A stretch of DNA of 64,000 nt, from positions 62,001 through 126,000 of the forward strand of contig PIUA01000019.1 in assembly GCA_017577405.1 (NCBI GenBank). The letters run 5' to 3'. Position numbers and translations under genes: made by a program. The DNA comes from Bacillota bacterium (GTDB taxonomy: Bacteria > Bacillota > Limnochordia > Limnochordales > Limnochordaceae). Shown one piece after another: positions 10,688 through 20,789 of this stretch (position 1 is its first letter; every line of letters starts with the position of its first letter). The notes under the pieces are model-generated. The model saw only the letters and a program-made list of their open reading frames with translations, was not told where the DNA came from and searched no databases.

Positions 10688-12697
10688 TCAGGCCCGGCCC
10701 AGGAGCCGGCGGGCCTCCTGGGCCACCCGGGCCGCGGTGAAGCCGAAGTGGGCCGCCACCTGCTCGCCGGGACCGCTCTCGCCAAAGGTCTCCATGGTCA
10801 CCATGCCGTCCTGGGGCCGGACCAAACGCCACCAGCCCCGGCCCACCCCGGCCTCGATGACCAGCCGCGGGGCCTCCTCGGGGAGGACGTGGCGCCGGTA
10901 GCTCTCCGGCTGCTGTTCGAACCGCTCCCGCCAGGGCACGGAGACCACCCGGCAGGGGATGCCCTCCTGCGCCAGGAGGTCGGCCGCTTCCAGGGCCAGG
11001 GCGACCTCCGAACCCGTCGCCACCAAGACCAGCGCCGGCGGCTGCCCTTCGGGTTCGAAGCGGACCACGTAGCCGCCCCGGCCCACCCGGCTCTCGCCCG
11101 GTTCGAGGCCCGGAGGCTCGGGCAGGATGGGCAGGTTCTGCCGGCTCAGGATGAGGGCGGTGGGGCCGTTGGTCCGCCGCAGGGCCTCCAACCAGGCGTC
11201 GGCCGTCTCGTTGGCGTCCGCGGGCCGGATGACGGCCAGGTTGGGGATGAGGCGGAGGGACTCCAGGTGCTCCACCGGCTGGTGGGTGGGCCCGTCCTCC
11301 CCCACCCAGATGGAGTCATGGGTGAATACGTAGACCACCGGCAGGCCCATCAGGGCCGAAAGACGGACCGCGTGGCGCATGTAGTCGGAGAAGACCAGGA
11401 AGGTGGAGCCGAAGACCCGCAGGCCTCCGTGAAGGGCCATGCCGTTCAGGATCGCGCCCATGCCGTGCTCCCGGACCCCGAAATGGAGGTTCCGGCCGCC
11501 GTACTGGCCGCTTTGCACCGGCTCGTACCCGTCGAGGTAGGTCTTGGTGGAGGGGGCCAGGTCGGCGGAGCCACCCACCAGGCAGGGGAGCTCCCGGGCC
11601 AGAGCCTGGAGCACCTGGCCGCCCGCGTTCCGGGTGGCGACCGCCTTGCCCCCCGGCTCGTACCGGGGCAGGCGCGCCGCCAGATCCGGGGGCAGCTCTT
11701 GGCGGAAGGCCTCATCCCACGCCTGGCGCAGGTCGGGGTAGGCCTGGGACCAGCGCTCGAAGAGCTCCTGCCACTCCTGCCGGGCCGCCGCCCACTGGGC
11801 CCGCCGGGCCTCAAAGAATTGGCGGACGGCCTCGGGCACGAAGAAGGGGGTCTCGGGCCAGCCCAGGTCGGCCTTCAGCTTGGCGACGGCCTCCTCGCCC
11901 AGGGGCGCGCCGTGGACCTCCGCGCTCCCCTCCAGGAGGCTGTACCGGCCGATCCGGGTCCGGGCGACGATCAGGCTGGGGGCTGCCTCCTCGGCCCGGG
12001 CGGCCTCCAGGGCCTTCCGCAGGCCGTCCAGATCGTAGCCGTCCACCTCCTGCACGTGCCATCCGTAAGCCAGGAAGCGGGCGGCCACATCCTCGCTGAA
12101 GGCCAGATCGGTGCTTCCCTCAATGGAGATCTGGTTGGCGTCGTAGATGACGATCAGCCGCCCCAACCCCAGGTGCCCCGCCAGGGAGGCCGCTTCTGCC
12201 GCGACGCCCTCCATCATGCAGCCGTCGCCGGCCAGGCAGTAGGTGAAGTGATCCACCACCGGGAAGCCCGGGCGGTTGAACCGGGCGGCCAGCATCCGCT
12301 CGGCCAGGGCCATCCCCACCGCGTTGCCCAGGCCTTGCCCCAAAGGTCCGGTGGTCGTCTCGACCCCCGGGGTGCGGCCGTACTCGGGGTGGCCCGGGGT
12401 GGCCGACCCTAGCTGCCGGAAGCGTTCGATCTCCTCCATAGGCAGATCGTACCCGGTCAAGTGGAGCAGGGCATAGAGGAGCATCGACCCATGCCCCGCG
12501 GAGAGGACGAACCGGTCCCGGTTGGGCCAGGCTGGATCTGCCGGATCGTGGCGCATGGTCTCGGCAAAGAGCAGGCTGCCGATCTCCGCCGCGCCGAGAG
12601 GCAGGCCGGGATGCCCCGACTTGGCCTTCTCAATGGCCTCGGCGGCCAGAACCCGCACCGTGTTGGCGACTTGTTCGAGGATCTGGTTCTCCACCAC
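10688..12697 (-). CDS. tkt: Transketolase
   Basis: [66 protein letters not shown]. Confidence 0.97.
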   Translation of the reverse strand: MVENQILEQVANTVRVLAAEAIEKAKSGHPGLPLGAAEIGSLLFAETMRHDPADPAWPNRDRFVLSAGHGSMLLYALLHLTGYDLPMEEIERFRQLGSATPGHPEYGRTPGVETTTGPLGQGLGNAVGMALAERMLAARFNRPGFPVVDHFTYCLAGDGCMMEGVAAEAASLAGHLGLGRLIVIYDANQISIEGSTDLAFSEDVAARFLAYGWHVQEVDGYDLDGLRKALEAARAEEAAPSLIVARTRIGRYSLLEGSAEVHGAPLGEEAVAKLKADLGWPETPFFVPEAVRQFFEARRAQWAAARQEWQELFERWSQAYPDLRQAWDEAFRQELPPDLAARLPRYEPGGKAVATRNAGGQVLQALARELPCLVGGSADLAPSTKTYLDGYEPVQSGQYGGRNLHFGVREHGMGAILNGMALHGGLRVFGSTFLVFSDYMRHAVRLSALMGLPVVYVFTHDSIWVGEDGPTHQPVEHLESLRLIPNLAVIRPADANETADAWLEALRRTNGPTALILSRQNLPILPEPPGLEPGESRVGRGGYVVRFEPEGQPPALVLVATGSEVALALEAADLLAQEGIPCRVVSVPWRERFEQQPESYRRHVLPEEAPRLVIEAGVGRGWWRLVRPQDGMVTMETFGESGPGEQVAAHFGFTAARVAQEARRLLGRA

Positions 12698-12724
12698 TCT
12701 CCCTGCACGCCTCCTCCAACGCCC

Positions 12725-13246
12725 TCACCATCGCCGCAAGGCCTTCTGGATCTTCCGGGCACAGGCCTGAGGATGGGCCCGCACCTCCCGGTTCTGAAAG
12801 CGGAGCAGCCGGTACCCGCGGGCCCTCAGGCTCTCCTCCTTGCGCCGGTCCAACTCCCGGCGCTCCCGGGAGAGGTGGGTGAAGCCGTCCACCTCCACCA
12901 CCAGCTTCTCCCGGGGCCAGAGGAAGTCCACCTCCCAGGGCCCCAGCCGAGCGTTCCGCTCAAAGCCGGTCACCCTGGCCCGGATCAACGCTCGGGCAAG
13001 TTCGTCTTCATAGGGGGAACGGGCTTGGTGGTCCCAGATGCCGGAGCCGCGAGCACGCCGAGGACGCTGGACCGGGCGGTCGCCGGCCAGGTATTCCAGG
13101 CCGTCGGGTTCCCAGTCTCCGTGGGTTCCTCCCCGATCACGCCACCCCTCGTGCTGCCGGGCCCACTGGCGGAAGCGAGCCCGATCCCGCTTCGCCCTTC
13201 TGGACACGATCCACCCTCCGCCCCGACCTACCTCCCGCTTCACCAC
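12725..13246 (-). CDS. DUF559 (endonuclease-like, very-short-patch-repair-related) protein
   Basis: LGPWEVDFLWPREKLVVEVDGFTHLSRERRELDRRKEESLRARGYRLLRFQNREV. Confidence 0.82.
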   Translation of the reverse strand: MVKREVGRGGGWIVSRRAKRDRARFRQWARQHEGWRDRGGTHGDWEPDGLEYLAGDRPVQRPRRARGSGIWDHQARSPYEDELARALIRARVTGFERNARLGPWEVDFLWPREKLVVEVDGFTHLSRERRELDRRKEESLRARGYRLLRFQNREVRAHPQACARKIQKALRRW

Positions 13247-13388
13247 CTAGGCTGGCCATTCCTCCCAGGCCCGTCGCGCCCACGAACCGTTGGCTGGTGA
13301 ACCGCCCACCGCCCCTTCCCACCCAATCCGAACCTCCTTTGGATGGACCCTTCCCCGCCGGGGTGTCACCATGGTGGGGTGATGGCCG

Positions 13389-14396
13389 GTGCGATCTCCA
13401 CGGAGCGAGCGCCTCATCCTGCTGGCCGCCGGGCTCCTGGCGATCCTGGGCCTGGCCGGCGCCCTGCTCACCCAGGACCTGGGGCTCCGGGCCGTCTGGC
13501 TGCTGGCCGCCTCGGCCGGCGGCGGGCTGGCCTGGGCAGGGGAGCGGCGCGCCCGGCGCCGGCAGCAGGCAGCCCTGGAGGAGGCCGACCGGCGGCTCCA
13601 CCAGGTCAGCCGGCAGCTGGACGAGGCTCACCGGGCCACCGCCCGCTTCCTCTCCACCATGGGCCACGAGCTGAAGACCCCCCTGCACGCCATCCGCGGG
13701 TACGCCCAGCTCCTCCTGGGGGAGGCGGGCGGTCCCCTGACCCGGAGCCAGCGGGAGGACGTGGAGGCCATCCTCCAGGCGGGGGATCACCTCTTGGAGC
13801 TGATCGACACCATCCTCTCCTTCACCCGGACCGGTGAGGAGCGGGAGCCCCTCCACCTGGAGCCGCTGGACCTGGTGGAGGTGGTGGGCCGGGCCTGGGA
13901 TCACGTGAGCTTCCTGGCCGAGCAGCGCCGGGTCCGGCTGCGGCTCCTCGCCCCCCGGCAGGTGCGGGTGGTGGCCGATCGGACCAAACTGCGCCAGATC
14001 TTCATCAATCTCTTTCACAACGCGGTCAAGTTCACCCAGGACGGCGTGGTGCAGGTCCGGCTGGTCCCGGGCGATGCCCTCACCCTCATCGAGGTGAGCG
14101 ACACGGGCCAGGGGGTGGAGCCAGACCTCCTGGAGCGGATCTTCCAACCCTTCGTCCAGGGGACCGGTAGACGGGAAGCCAGTTCCCAGGGGCTGGGCTT
14201 GGGGTTGGCTGTGGTCCGCCGGTTCGTCCACCTCCACGGTGGCCGGGTCTGGGCCGAGGCGGGCCACCGGGTGGAGGGGGAGGCCCGCCCAGGAGGAACC
14301 ACCTTCGTGGTCCAGCTCCCCACCTGGGGACCGCCGGCCGGGGACGCTTCAACGGAGGAGGCGGGCCTTGGTGCGGATTCTGGTCGTGGACGATGA
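13389..14396 (+). CDS. Sensor histidine kinase
   Basis: H-box STMGHELKTPLHAIRGYAQ; N-box NLFHNAVKFT; DTGQGV; GLGLGLAVV. Confidence 0.93.
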   Translation: MRSPRSERLILLAAGLLAILGLAGALLTQDLGLRAVWLLAASAGGGLAWAGERRARRRQQAALEEADRRLHQVSRQLDEAHRATARFLSTMGHELKTPLHAIRGYAQLLLGEAGGPLTRSQREDVEAILQAGDHLLELIDTILSFTRTGEEREPLHLEPLDLVEVVGRAWDHVSFLAEQRRVRLRLLAPRQVRVVADRTKLRQIFINLFHNAVKFTQDGVVQVRLVPGDALTLIEVSDTGQGVEPDLLERIFQPFVQGTGRREASSQGLGLGLAVVRRFVHLHGGRVWAEAGHRVEGEARPGGTTFVVQLPTWGPPAGDASTEEAGLGADSGRGR

Positions 14397-15090
14397 CCCC
14401 CGCGCCCTTGCTTTGTTGGAGAAGTTCTTGCGGAGCCGGGGCCACCAGGTGATCGCGGCCCGCGACGGCTCCCAGGCCATCACCCAGTTCGTCGCCCACG
14501 ATCCCCAGCTGGTCCTCTTGGACGTGAACATGCCCGAGCGGTCGGGCTTCGACGTGCTGGCCGAAATCCGGGCCACCTCCCAGGTGCCGGTGATCATGGT
14601 GACCGTCCGGAACACGACGGAGGACAAGGTCCGGGGCTTGCGGGCCGGTGCGGACGACTACGTCACCAAGCCCTTCGACCTGGACGAGATCGAGGCCCGG
14701 ATCGAAGCGGTCCAGCGCCGCTACCTGGCCGACGCTCCCGAAGGCCAGGTGGAGGTGGGCCCCTTGCTCATCGACCACGATGCCAAGCGGGTCCTGGTGG
14801 AAGGCCGGGAGCTCCGCCTCTCCCCCAGGGAGTACCAGGTGCTGGCCGTCTTGGCCTCCCAGCCCGGGCGGGTCCTGGCCCCGCCGGAGATCGCCCGCCG
14901 GGCCTGGCCTCGGGACGAAGGGACGTCCGACGATGTGGCCAAGTACGTCTACCTCCTGCGCCAGAAACTCCAGGCCGCCTGCCCCGGCCTGGAGCTGATC
15001 CACACCGTACGGGGCTTCGGCTACCGGCTCGAACCTCCGGGAGACGGGGACGAAGGAACTGGCACCCAACTTGGACCCGGCCCCCGGTGA
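14371..15090 (+). CDS. OmpR-family response regulator
   Basis: VRILVVDDDPRA..., VLLDVNMPERSGFDVL, GADDYVTKPFD, winged-helix C-term; overlaps kinase gene by 26 nt. Confidence 0.93.
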   Translation: MRILVVDDDPRALALLEKFLRSRGHQVIAARDGSQAITQFVAHDPQLVLLDVNMPERSGFDVLAEIRATSQVPVIMVTVRNTTEDKVRGLRAGADDYVTKPFDLDEIEARIEAVQRRYLADAPEGQVEVGPLLIDHDAKRVLVEGRELRLSPREYQVLAVLASQPGRVLAPPEIARRAWPRDEGTSDDVAKYVYLLRQKLQAACPGLELIHTVRGFGYRLEPPGDGDEGTGTQLGPGPR

Positions 15091-15128
15091 GCTTCCATGG
15101 TCTGGATGGCCACTCCGTGCCAAACTCA

Positions 15129-15205
15129 CGGTGCGACGTCCTGCTCGACGGCACCGTCGCACCGCCTCAGAGGCGGCATCCCGCGGGTACGGACCCGCGC
15201 CTTTC
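15129..15205 (+). other. Structured 5' leader with three hairpins
   Basis: CGGTGCGACG/CGTCGCACCG (15129-15138 / 15155-15164), CCGCCTC-A-GAGGCGG (15162-15176), CGCGGGT-ACGG-ACCCGCG (15182-15198-99). Confidence 0.5.
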
Positions 15206-15218
15206 GGAGGGTGAAGCA

Positions 15219-15677
15219 ATGGAGAAGGTGCGCAAGTGGCTCACGTTCCGGATGTGGGCGTCCGGTGTGGCGCTGACGCTCCTCAGCCTCCTCCTCGCGT
15301 CCGCGGCCTCGGCCCAGGTTGAGGAGGCTCGGGCCTTGGTGGAGGCGGCCCTGGCCGCCCCCGACGCGCAGGCGGTGGTCAACCTCCTGGAGGGACCGGG
15401 CGGCGCGTTCTATGACAGCACGCTCCTCACGGAGGGCGACGACGGGGTCGGCCTCATTCCCCACCTGGAGGCGGCCACGGGCCTGAACGCTGCCGACTTC
15501 GCCGGCGGGGCCTCGGTGGAGAGCGACGACCCCCTGGTGCAGGCCCTCGCGCTCGCGGTCGCCGTCGATGAGGCCCTGACGGCAGCCCTGGCCGGGGGTG
15601 ACGGGGACCCCGCCGCCGTCCTGGCCGAGCAGGTGGCGGCCTTGGAGACCATCCGGGCCCTGCTGGCCGACGTTTGA
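15219..15677 (+). CDS. Secreted protein of unknown function (152 aa)
   Basis: Signal peptide MEKVRKWLTFRMWASGVALTLLSLLLASAASAQ; cggagg RBS upstream. Confidence 0.7.
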   Translation: MEKVRKWLTFRMWASGVALTLLSLLLASAASAQVEEARALVEAALAAPDAQAVVNLLEGPGGAFYDSTLLTEGDDGVGLIPHLEAATGLNAADFAGGASVESDDPLVQALALAVAVDEALTAALAGGDGDPAAVLAEQVAALETIRALLADV

Positions 15678-15702
15678 GCCCATCATCCGTCCCGCAGGCC
15701 AT

Positions 15703-15740
15703 CGGGGCAGCCTTCCGGGCGCGAAGGCTGCCCCGTTCTT
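15703..15740 (+). terminator. Rho-independent terminator
   Basis: CGGGGCAGCCTTC-cgggcgc-GAAGGCTGCCCCG then TTCTTG. Confidence 0.75.
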
Positions 15741-15778
15741 GCCTAGCCAAGTCCCCGTGGGGGCTGTCCGGTCCTCGC

Positions 15779-17074
15779 TCAATCGGGGTTCTGGCGCCTC
15801 CCGGGCTCCCGCCCGGTGAAGAGCTCCCGCAGAGAAACGCGGCGGTCCCGTAGGACGTTCCGCCGGTAGGCGTGGCCCGCGAAACGGGCGGCCAGGATGA
15901 TGGCCACCAGGGTGAGCCCCACCCCCGCCGCGAGCTGGCCCAGGGGCACGGAACCGGTCACCAGCCGGGCAAAGAGGACGAAGGGGGTGAAGCAGGGGAT
16001 CAAGGAGCCCGCCACCGCCAGGGAGCTTGCCGGGGCCACCCACGCCCCGAGGGCGATGGCGAAGCCCAGGAGGATCAAGAAGAAGGGGAGGGTCAGGGCC
16101 TGGTTGACCTCCTCCGCCCGGGCGACGGTGCTGGCGAAGGCCGCGTAGACCAGAGCGTAGAGGGTGTACCCCAGGAGGAAGAAGAGGGTGAAGGCGGCCA
16201 AGATGGGCGCCGGCAGGATCCCCGGGGAGAAGGCCAGCTCCTCCAAGCCGAGCCAGCGGCCGATGGCGGCCACCAGCCGGGGGCCCGAGACGAGGAAGCC
16301 CACCAGCATCCAGACGAGGACCTGGAGGAGCCCCGCCCCGCCGATCCCCACCACTTTGCCCACCAGGATCTGGGTGGGCGGCACCGCGCCCACCAAGAGC
16401 TCGGCCACCCGGCTCTCCTTCTCCTGGATGATGCCCATGCTGATGGCATTCCCGTACAGGGTGATGGCCATGACAAGGCCCACGAGGAGCAGGGTGCTCA
16501 CCGCCTCCCGCACCGCCCGCGGGACGGGGTCGGCCCCAACCCGCGGGAGGAGGCGGACCTCCAGGGGGACCGGCTGCTGGAGGGCGGCCACCACCTCCGG
16601 CGCCACCCCCAGGGCGCGGGCCCGGCCGGTCCAGACCACGGGCGCCACCAGCTGGCGGAGGAGAGGCTCCAGGGCCCGCTGGGTCGTGGCCAGGGTGAGG
16701 CTGGCCTGGAGGCCTTCCGGTCCCGGGACCAGCTCCAACCAGCCGTCGATCTCCGCGTCTTGGACCCGGGCGTCGGCCGTGGTTTGGCCGGCCCGATCCA
16801 GCTCCGCGCCGATCCACTCCAGCTGGAGCGCCGCGCCCGAGGCCCGCGGGGCCGCCTGCCCTTCCAGGGCCTGGAAGAGCTCCCACGGTGCGGCCACGAG
16901 GATCCGGGCGGGCGACCCGTCCCCCACGGAAGGGCCGGTAAGAGGGGCGATAAGCACAGGGGTCCAGGCGAGAGCCGCGAGGAGCAGGGCCCCCACCACG
17001 GTGACCACCCGGTAGGGCCACCCGCCGGTGACGGCCCGGAACTCCCGCCGGGCGATGACCTGCCACGGGCTCAT
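15779..17074 (-). CDS. ABC-2 type transporter permease (NatB-like)
   Basis: IARREFRA..., NAISMGIIQEKESRVAELLVGAVPPTQILVGKVVGIGGAGLLQ; paired with ATPase. Confidence 0.85.
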   Translation of the reverse strand: MSPWQVIARREFRAVTGGWPYRVVTVVGALLLAALAWTPVLIAPLTGPSVGDGSPARILVAAPWELFQALEGQAAPRASGAALQLEWIGAELDRAGQTTADARVQDAEIDGWLELVPGPEGLQASLTLATTQRALEPLLRQLVAPVVWTGRARALGVAPEVVAALQQPVPLEVRLLPRVGADPVPRAVREAVSTLLLVGLVMAITLYGNAISMGIIQEKESRVAELLVGAVPPTQILVGKVVGIGGAGLLQVLVWMLVGFLVSGPRLVAAIGRWLGLEELAFSPGILPAPILAAFTLFFLLGYTLYALVYAAFASTVARAEEVNQALTLPFFLILLGFAIALGAWVAPASSLAVAGSLIPCFTPFVLFARLVTGSVPLGQLAAGVGLTLVAIILAARFAGHAYRRNVLRDRRVSLRELFTGREPGRRQNPD

Positions 17075-17979
17075 GGGGCGGGAACCCCCTCGCCCACCAG
17101 CTCCAGGTAGAGCTCCTCCAAGCTGGGCGGGCCCACCTCAAAACGCTCCACCTGGCCCACCTCCAGGGCCTGGCGGAGGATGGCCTGAGGATCGATCCCG
17201 CCCGTCACCGCCACCTCCAGGGACCGGCCGGCCCGCTTCCCGGCCCCCAGGGCCGGCACCCGCTGGATAAGGGCCTCCATCTCCTGGGGGCCGGCCAGGG
17301 TCAGGCGCAGGACCCGGCGCCCTGAAGCGGCCAGCACCTGGTCCCGGGAACCAGCCAGCACGAGCCGCCCCTCCTTGATGAGGCCCAGGTGGGTGCAGAG
17401 TTCCTCCACGTGGTCCATCCGATGACTGGAGAAGAGGATGGTGGTCCCCCGGGCCCAGAGGTCCAGGACCGCCTCCTTGAAGCGCTGGACGTTGACGGGA
17501 TCCAGGCCGCTGAAAGGCTCATCGAGCACCAAGAGCCGGGGCCGGTGGAGGACCGCCGCCAGAAACTGGACTTTGACCCGGTTCCCCTTGGAGAGCGCCT
17601 CCACCATCTTCTCCGCTTCGGCCCCCATGAGCCGTTGGAGCCAGAGCTCCATCTCGTGCTCCAACTGGGGGCCCGTCACCCCGCGCAAGGCAGCAAAGAA
17701 GCGGAGCTCCTCCCGGACCGTCATCCGGGGGTAGAGCCCCCGCTCCTCGGGCAGGTAGCCGAACTCCCGGGTGGCCACCTCCCGGACGGGGCGGCCCTGC
17801 CAGGTGATGGCCCCTTCGTCCGGCTCCAGGATGTGGAGGATCATCCGCATGGTGGTCGTCTTGCCCGAGCCGTTGGGGCCGATCAGGCCGAAGATGGCCC
17901 CCTCCTCCACGGTGAGGTCCAACCCGTTCACAGCCTGGACCCGCCCAAACCCTTTCCGCACTCCTCGGATCTCCAGCAC
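17071..17979 (-). CDS. ABC transporter ATP-binding protein (NatA-like)
   Basis: Walker A GPNGSGKTTT, LSKGNRVKVQFLAAVLHRPRLLVLDEPFSGLDPVN. Confidence 0.92.
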   Translation of the reverse strand: MLEIRGVRKGFGRVQAVNGLDLTVEEGAIFGLIGPNGSGKTTTMRMILHILEPDEGAITWQGRPVREVATREFGYLPEERGLYPRMTVREELRFFAALRGVTGPQLEHEMELWLQRLMGAEAEKMVEALSKGNRVKVQFLAAVLHRPRLLVLDEPFSGLDPVNVQRFKEAVLDLWARGTTILFSSHRMDHVEELCTHLGLIKEGRLVLAGSRDQVLAASGRRVLRLTLAGPQEMEALIQRVPALGAGKRAGRSLEVAVTGGIDPQAILRQALEVGQVERFEVGPPSLEELYLELVGEGVPAP

Positions 17980-18033
17980 CGCCGCTCCCCTCGCCTCCTC
18001 ACCCCGCCCCCGTCGCCCAGGGCCGCCCAGCCC

Positions 18034-19542
18034 TCAGTCATGGGCCACCTGGACCAGGGCGGCCCAACCTGGGCCCGCGGGCAGCTCCCCCAGCCTCGCG
18101 GCGAAGCGGTAGAGCCTCCCGGCCCCGTCGGCCACCTGGACCCGCACCCCCTGGGCCTGAACGGGGAGGGGGACCACCGCCTCCCGGGCCAGGGGCGGGT
18201 CCTGGACCCGGACGGGGCCGAAGGTGTGCCAGAGCGGCCGGAAGACGCCGGCCATCTCGCCGTCCACCGCCCAGCCCTCCACCAGAGGCGGCCCGTCGCC
18301 GGGCCCGCCGGCCGGTGCCCCAGGCCCCTGGGGCAGGCCCACCAGCCGCAGCCGGACCGCCCGCCCTTCCCGCCGCGCTTCGACCCCCACCGGGGCCCTC
18401 TCCCCTTCGACCCCACAGGGGGCGGGTGCCTCCTCCCACCAGATCTCAAGGGCCGCCCCGTCCAGGGCGCTCAGGCGCCGCCGGCAGGCCTGGAGGGCCA
18501 GGGGCGAGAGGTCACAGCCCAACCACCGCCGGCCCAGACGCTGGGCGACCACCAGGGTCGTCCCCGTTCCGGCGAAGAGGTCCGCCACCACGTCGCCCGG
18601 CCGGGAGGAGGCAAGGAGGATCCGCTCCAGGAGGGCTTCGGGTTTCTGGCCCGGATAGCCCAGGTGCTCCTTGGCCGCGCTCCGGGTGCCAAAACCGGGC
18701 AGGTCGGTCCAGAGGCCGTCGATGGTCGCCCGGGCCTCATCCAGGTAGTACTTCTTGTACCGCTTCCCGGTGGGCGAGACGTAGATCCGGCCCTGAGCCT
18801 CCAGACGGCGGATGGAGGCCTCGGTGTAGTTCCCCAGCTGGACCGCCCGGAACCGTCGGCCATCGGGCTCCTTTAGCCGGTAGGCGGCCGCCTGCTCCGG
18901 CGAGAGGGGCCGGGTCAGCTGGGTGAAGTGGTACCCTTTGGGCCTCTTGGTGTAGAAAAGGATGGACTCGGTGTTCCGGGGCCACTGGGGCGAGGCGCGC
19001 TTGCCCCCCTTGCCCGCCGCATCCCGCCGCCAGATGATCTCGTTCCGGAAGGTGCCCGGCCCGAAGAGCTCATCCAGGAGAACCCGGACATACGGGGCCA
19101 CCTGAGGCCCCAGGTGGACGTAGAGGCTGCCCGAGTCGCTGAGGAGCTCCCGGATCAGGACGAGGCGGGGGTAGAGCATCTGGAGGTAGCCGGCGAGGCC
19201 CTCGGGCCAGCGATCCTGGTAGGCCACGGGGTCGGCCGGGTGGGCGCCCCACCGGCGCCGGAGGGCCCGCTGCAGGCCAAAGGGTGGGTCGATGTAGACC
19301 AGATCGACCCGCCCCCGCCAGGCCTGGAGAAGGTGGGCGGCCACATGGAGGTTCTCCCCCCAGTAGAGCTGGCCCGCCTCAACCTCTGGGGCGCCCCACC
19401 GCTCGGCCAGCCGGAAACGGGGCTGGATCTGGCGGGCCTCGGCCAGAACCTGCTCAGGCGTGGGCTTGCCCGGCCAGTGGAGGGTGGGGCTGGCGGGCCC
19501 TCGGCGGAGGGGGGGCCCGTCAGGGCCGGCCAAAGGCTCCAT
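18034..19542 (-). CDS. Site-specific DNA methyltransferase (N4-cytosine/N6-adenine, beta-class order)
   Basis: Motif IV YIDPPFG precedes motif I VVADLFAGTGTTLVVAQRLGRRWLGCDLSP; target-recognition-like central region. Confidence 0.88.
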   Translation of the reverse strand: MEPLAGPDGPPLRRGPASPTLHWPGKPTPEQVLAEARQIQPRFRLAERWGAPEVEAGQLYWGENLHVAAHLLQAWRGRVDLVYIDPPFGLQRALRRRWGAHPADPVAYQDRWPEGLAGYLQMLYPRLVLIRELLSDSGSLYVHLGPQVAPYVRVLLDELFGPGTFRNEIIWRRDAAGKGGKRASPQWPRNTESILFYTKRPKGYHFTQLTRPLSPEQAAAYRLKEPDGRRFRAVQLGNYTEASIRRLEAQGRIYVSPTGKRYKKYYLDEARATIDGLWTDLPGFGTRSAAKEHLGYPGQKPEALLERILLASSRPGDVVADLFAGTGTTLVVAQRLGRRWLGCDLSPLALQACRRRLSALDGAALEIWWEEAPAPCGVEGERAPVGVEARREGRAVRLRLVGLPQGPGAPAGGPGDGPPLVEGWAVDGEMAGVFRPLWHTFGPVRVQDPPLAREAVVPLPVQAQGVRVQVADGAGRLYRFAARLGELPAGPGWAALVQVAHD

Positions 19543-20788
19543 CCTCCCTGGCAGGGCCGGTGAAGACCACCTTCACCGCCTCCCGGCGCTGGGGTCCCAG
19601 GCTCAGGGCCAGCGCCTCCCGGTACCGCTCCAGCGGGAACCGGTGGGTGATCATCGCTTCCAGGGGCAGATCGGGGCGGCCTTCGAGCAGTTCCATGGCC
19701 AGCTGGATGGTGTGGACCTGGCGGCCGCCCACCTGCTCCAGCTCGTACCCCACGCTCCCCACCACCCGGAGCCCCTTGGACCAGACGAAGGTCCAGTCCA
19801 GCTGGGGGATCTGGCCCGCCGCCCCGGCCACCACCACCCGCCCTCCGGGCCGGGTGACCCGCAGGGCATCGTCCAGGCTCGCCCGGGAACCCACGCAGTC
19901 GTAGGTGACGTCGAAGCCGCCGCTCACCACCGCCCGGCCCAGGACGGGCTTGAGGATGCGGGCCCCTGTCACCTCCCGGGCCGCTCGGAAGGCGGGCGCC
20001 TCCCCCCGGCGCCACCGGTAGACCCGGTCGGCCCCGAACCGCCGGGCCAGCTCCTCCTGGAGGGGGTACTTGGCCACCACCGTCACGTGGACGGGAAGCT
20101 CCAGGAGGCGCAAAGCGGCGATGGTGGCCAGGCCGATGGGCCCCGCACCCACCACGAGCACCCGCGCCCCTTCCCCGGGCGGCTCCCGGAGGACGGCATG
20201 GAGGGCGATGGCCAGGGGCTCCACCAAGACCAGCCGGTCGTCGCTCAGCCCGGCCGGCGCGGGAAAGAGCTGGCTCCGGTGGGCCAAGAACTCCTCGGAC
20301 CACGCGCCGGGCAGATCCCGGCAGAAGCCCAGGAGCATGCCCGGGGCGAAGGCCCCCTGGTCGAAGTTCTCACACATGCAGGTCTCGCCCCGCTGGCAGG
20401 TGGGGCACGGCTCCAGCCCCCGCACCTGGCACGGCAAGAAGGGGTTGACCACCACCCGCTGCCCCGCCGCCACCCCCGCCTGGGGCCCCGCCTCCACCAC
20501 CCGGGCGACCACCTCGTGGCCCAGGACCGCCGGGAAGGAGACCAGAGGCGAGAGGGCCGGGCTGTTTCGGCCTGTAATCGTCCCCAGATCGCTCCCGCAG
20601 ATCCCGGCCAGGATGGGGACCAAGCGGACCCAGTCGGGCCCCGGCAGGGGCCGCCGGGGGAGGGTGATCACCCCGACGTTGGAGAGACGGCCGTAGTACA
20701 AGGTGGGCAGGCGGCGGCCCAAGGCCTTCGCCGCCAAATACCGGGGGATGGAGAGGCGGTACCCCACCCCCCGGACCACCGCGGCCAC
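19520..20788 (-). CDS. Zinc-binding alcohol dehydrogenase (MDR family)
   Basis: [52 protein letters not shown]. Confidence 0.88.
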   Translation of the reverse strand: MAAVVRGVGYRLSIPRYLAAKALGRRLPTLYYGRLSNVGVITLPRRPLPGPDWVRLVPILAGICGSDLGTITGRNSPALSPLVSFPAVLGHEVVARVVEAGPQAGVAAGQRVVVNPFLPCQVRGLEPCPTCQRGETCMCENFDQGAFAPGMLLGFCRDLPGAWSEEFLAHRSQLFPAPAGLSDDRLVLVEPLAIALHAVLREPPGEGARVLVVGAGPIGLATIAALRLLELPVHVTVVAKYPLQEELARRFGADRVYRWRRGEAPAFRAAREVTGARILKPVLGRAVVSGGFDVTYDCVGSRASLDDALRVTRPGGRVVVAGAAGQIPQLDWTFVWSKGLRVVGSVGYELEQVGGRQVHTIQLAMELLEGRPDLPLEAMITHRFPLERYREALALSLGPQRREAVKVVFTGPAREDGAFGRP

Positions 20789-20789
20789 G

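Noticed and set aside
10079-12412. 777-aa plus-strand ORF
   Set aside because: Antisense to mobA and transketolase; Pro/Gly/Arg/His-rich composition typical of spurious high-GC ORFs.
15087-15220. c-di-GMP or c-di-AMP riboswitch
   Set aside because: Stacked hairpins are present, but I could not find the conserved core motifs of either class; kept only as an unclassified leader.
15126-17141. 671-aa minus-strand ORF
   Set aside because: Overlaps the real permease gene in another frame and is antisense to the secreted-protein gene; no family.
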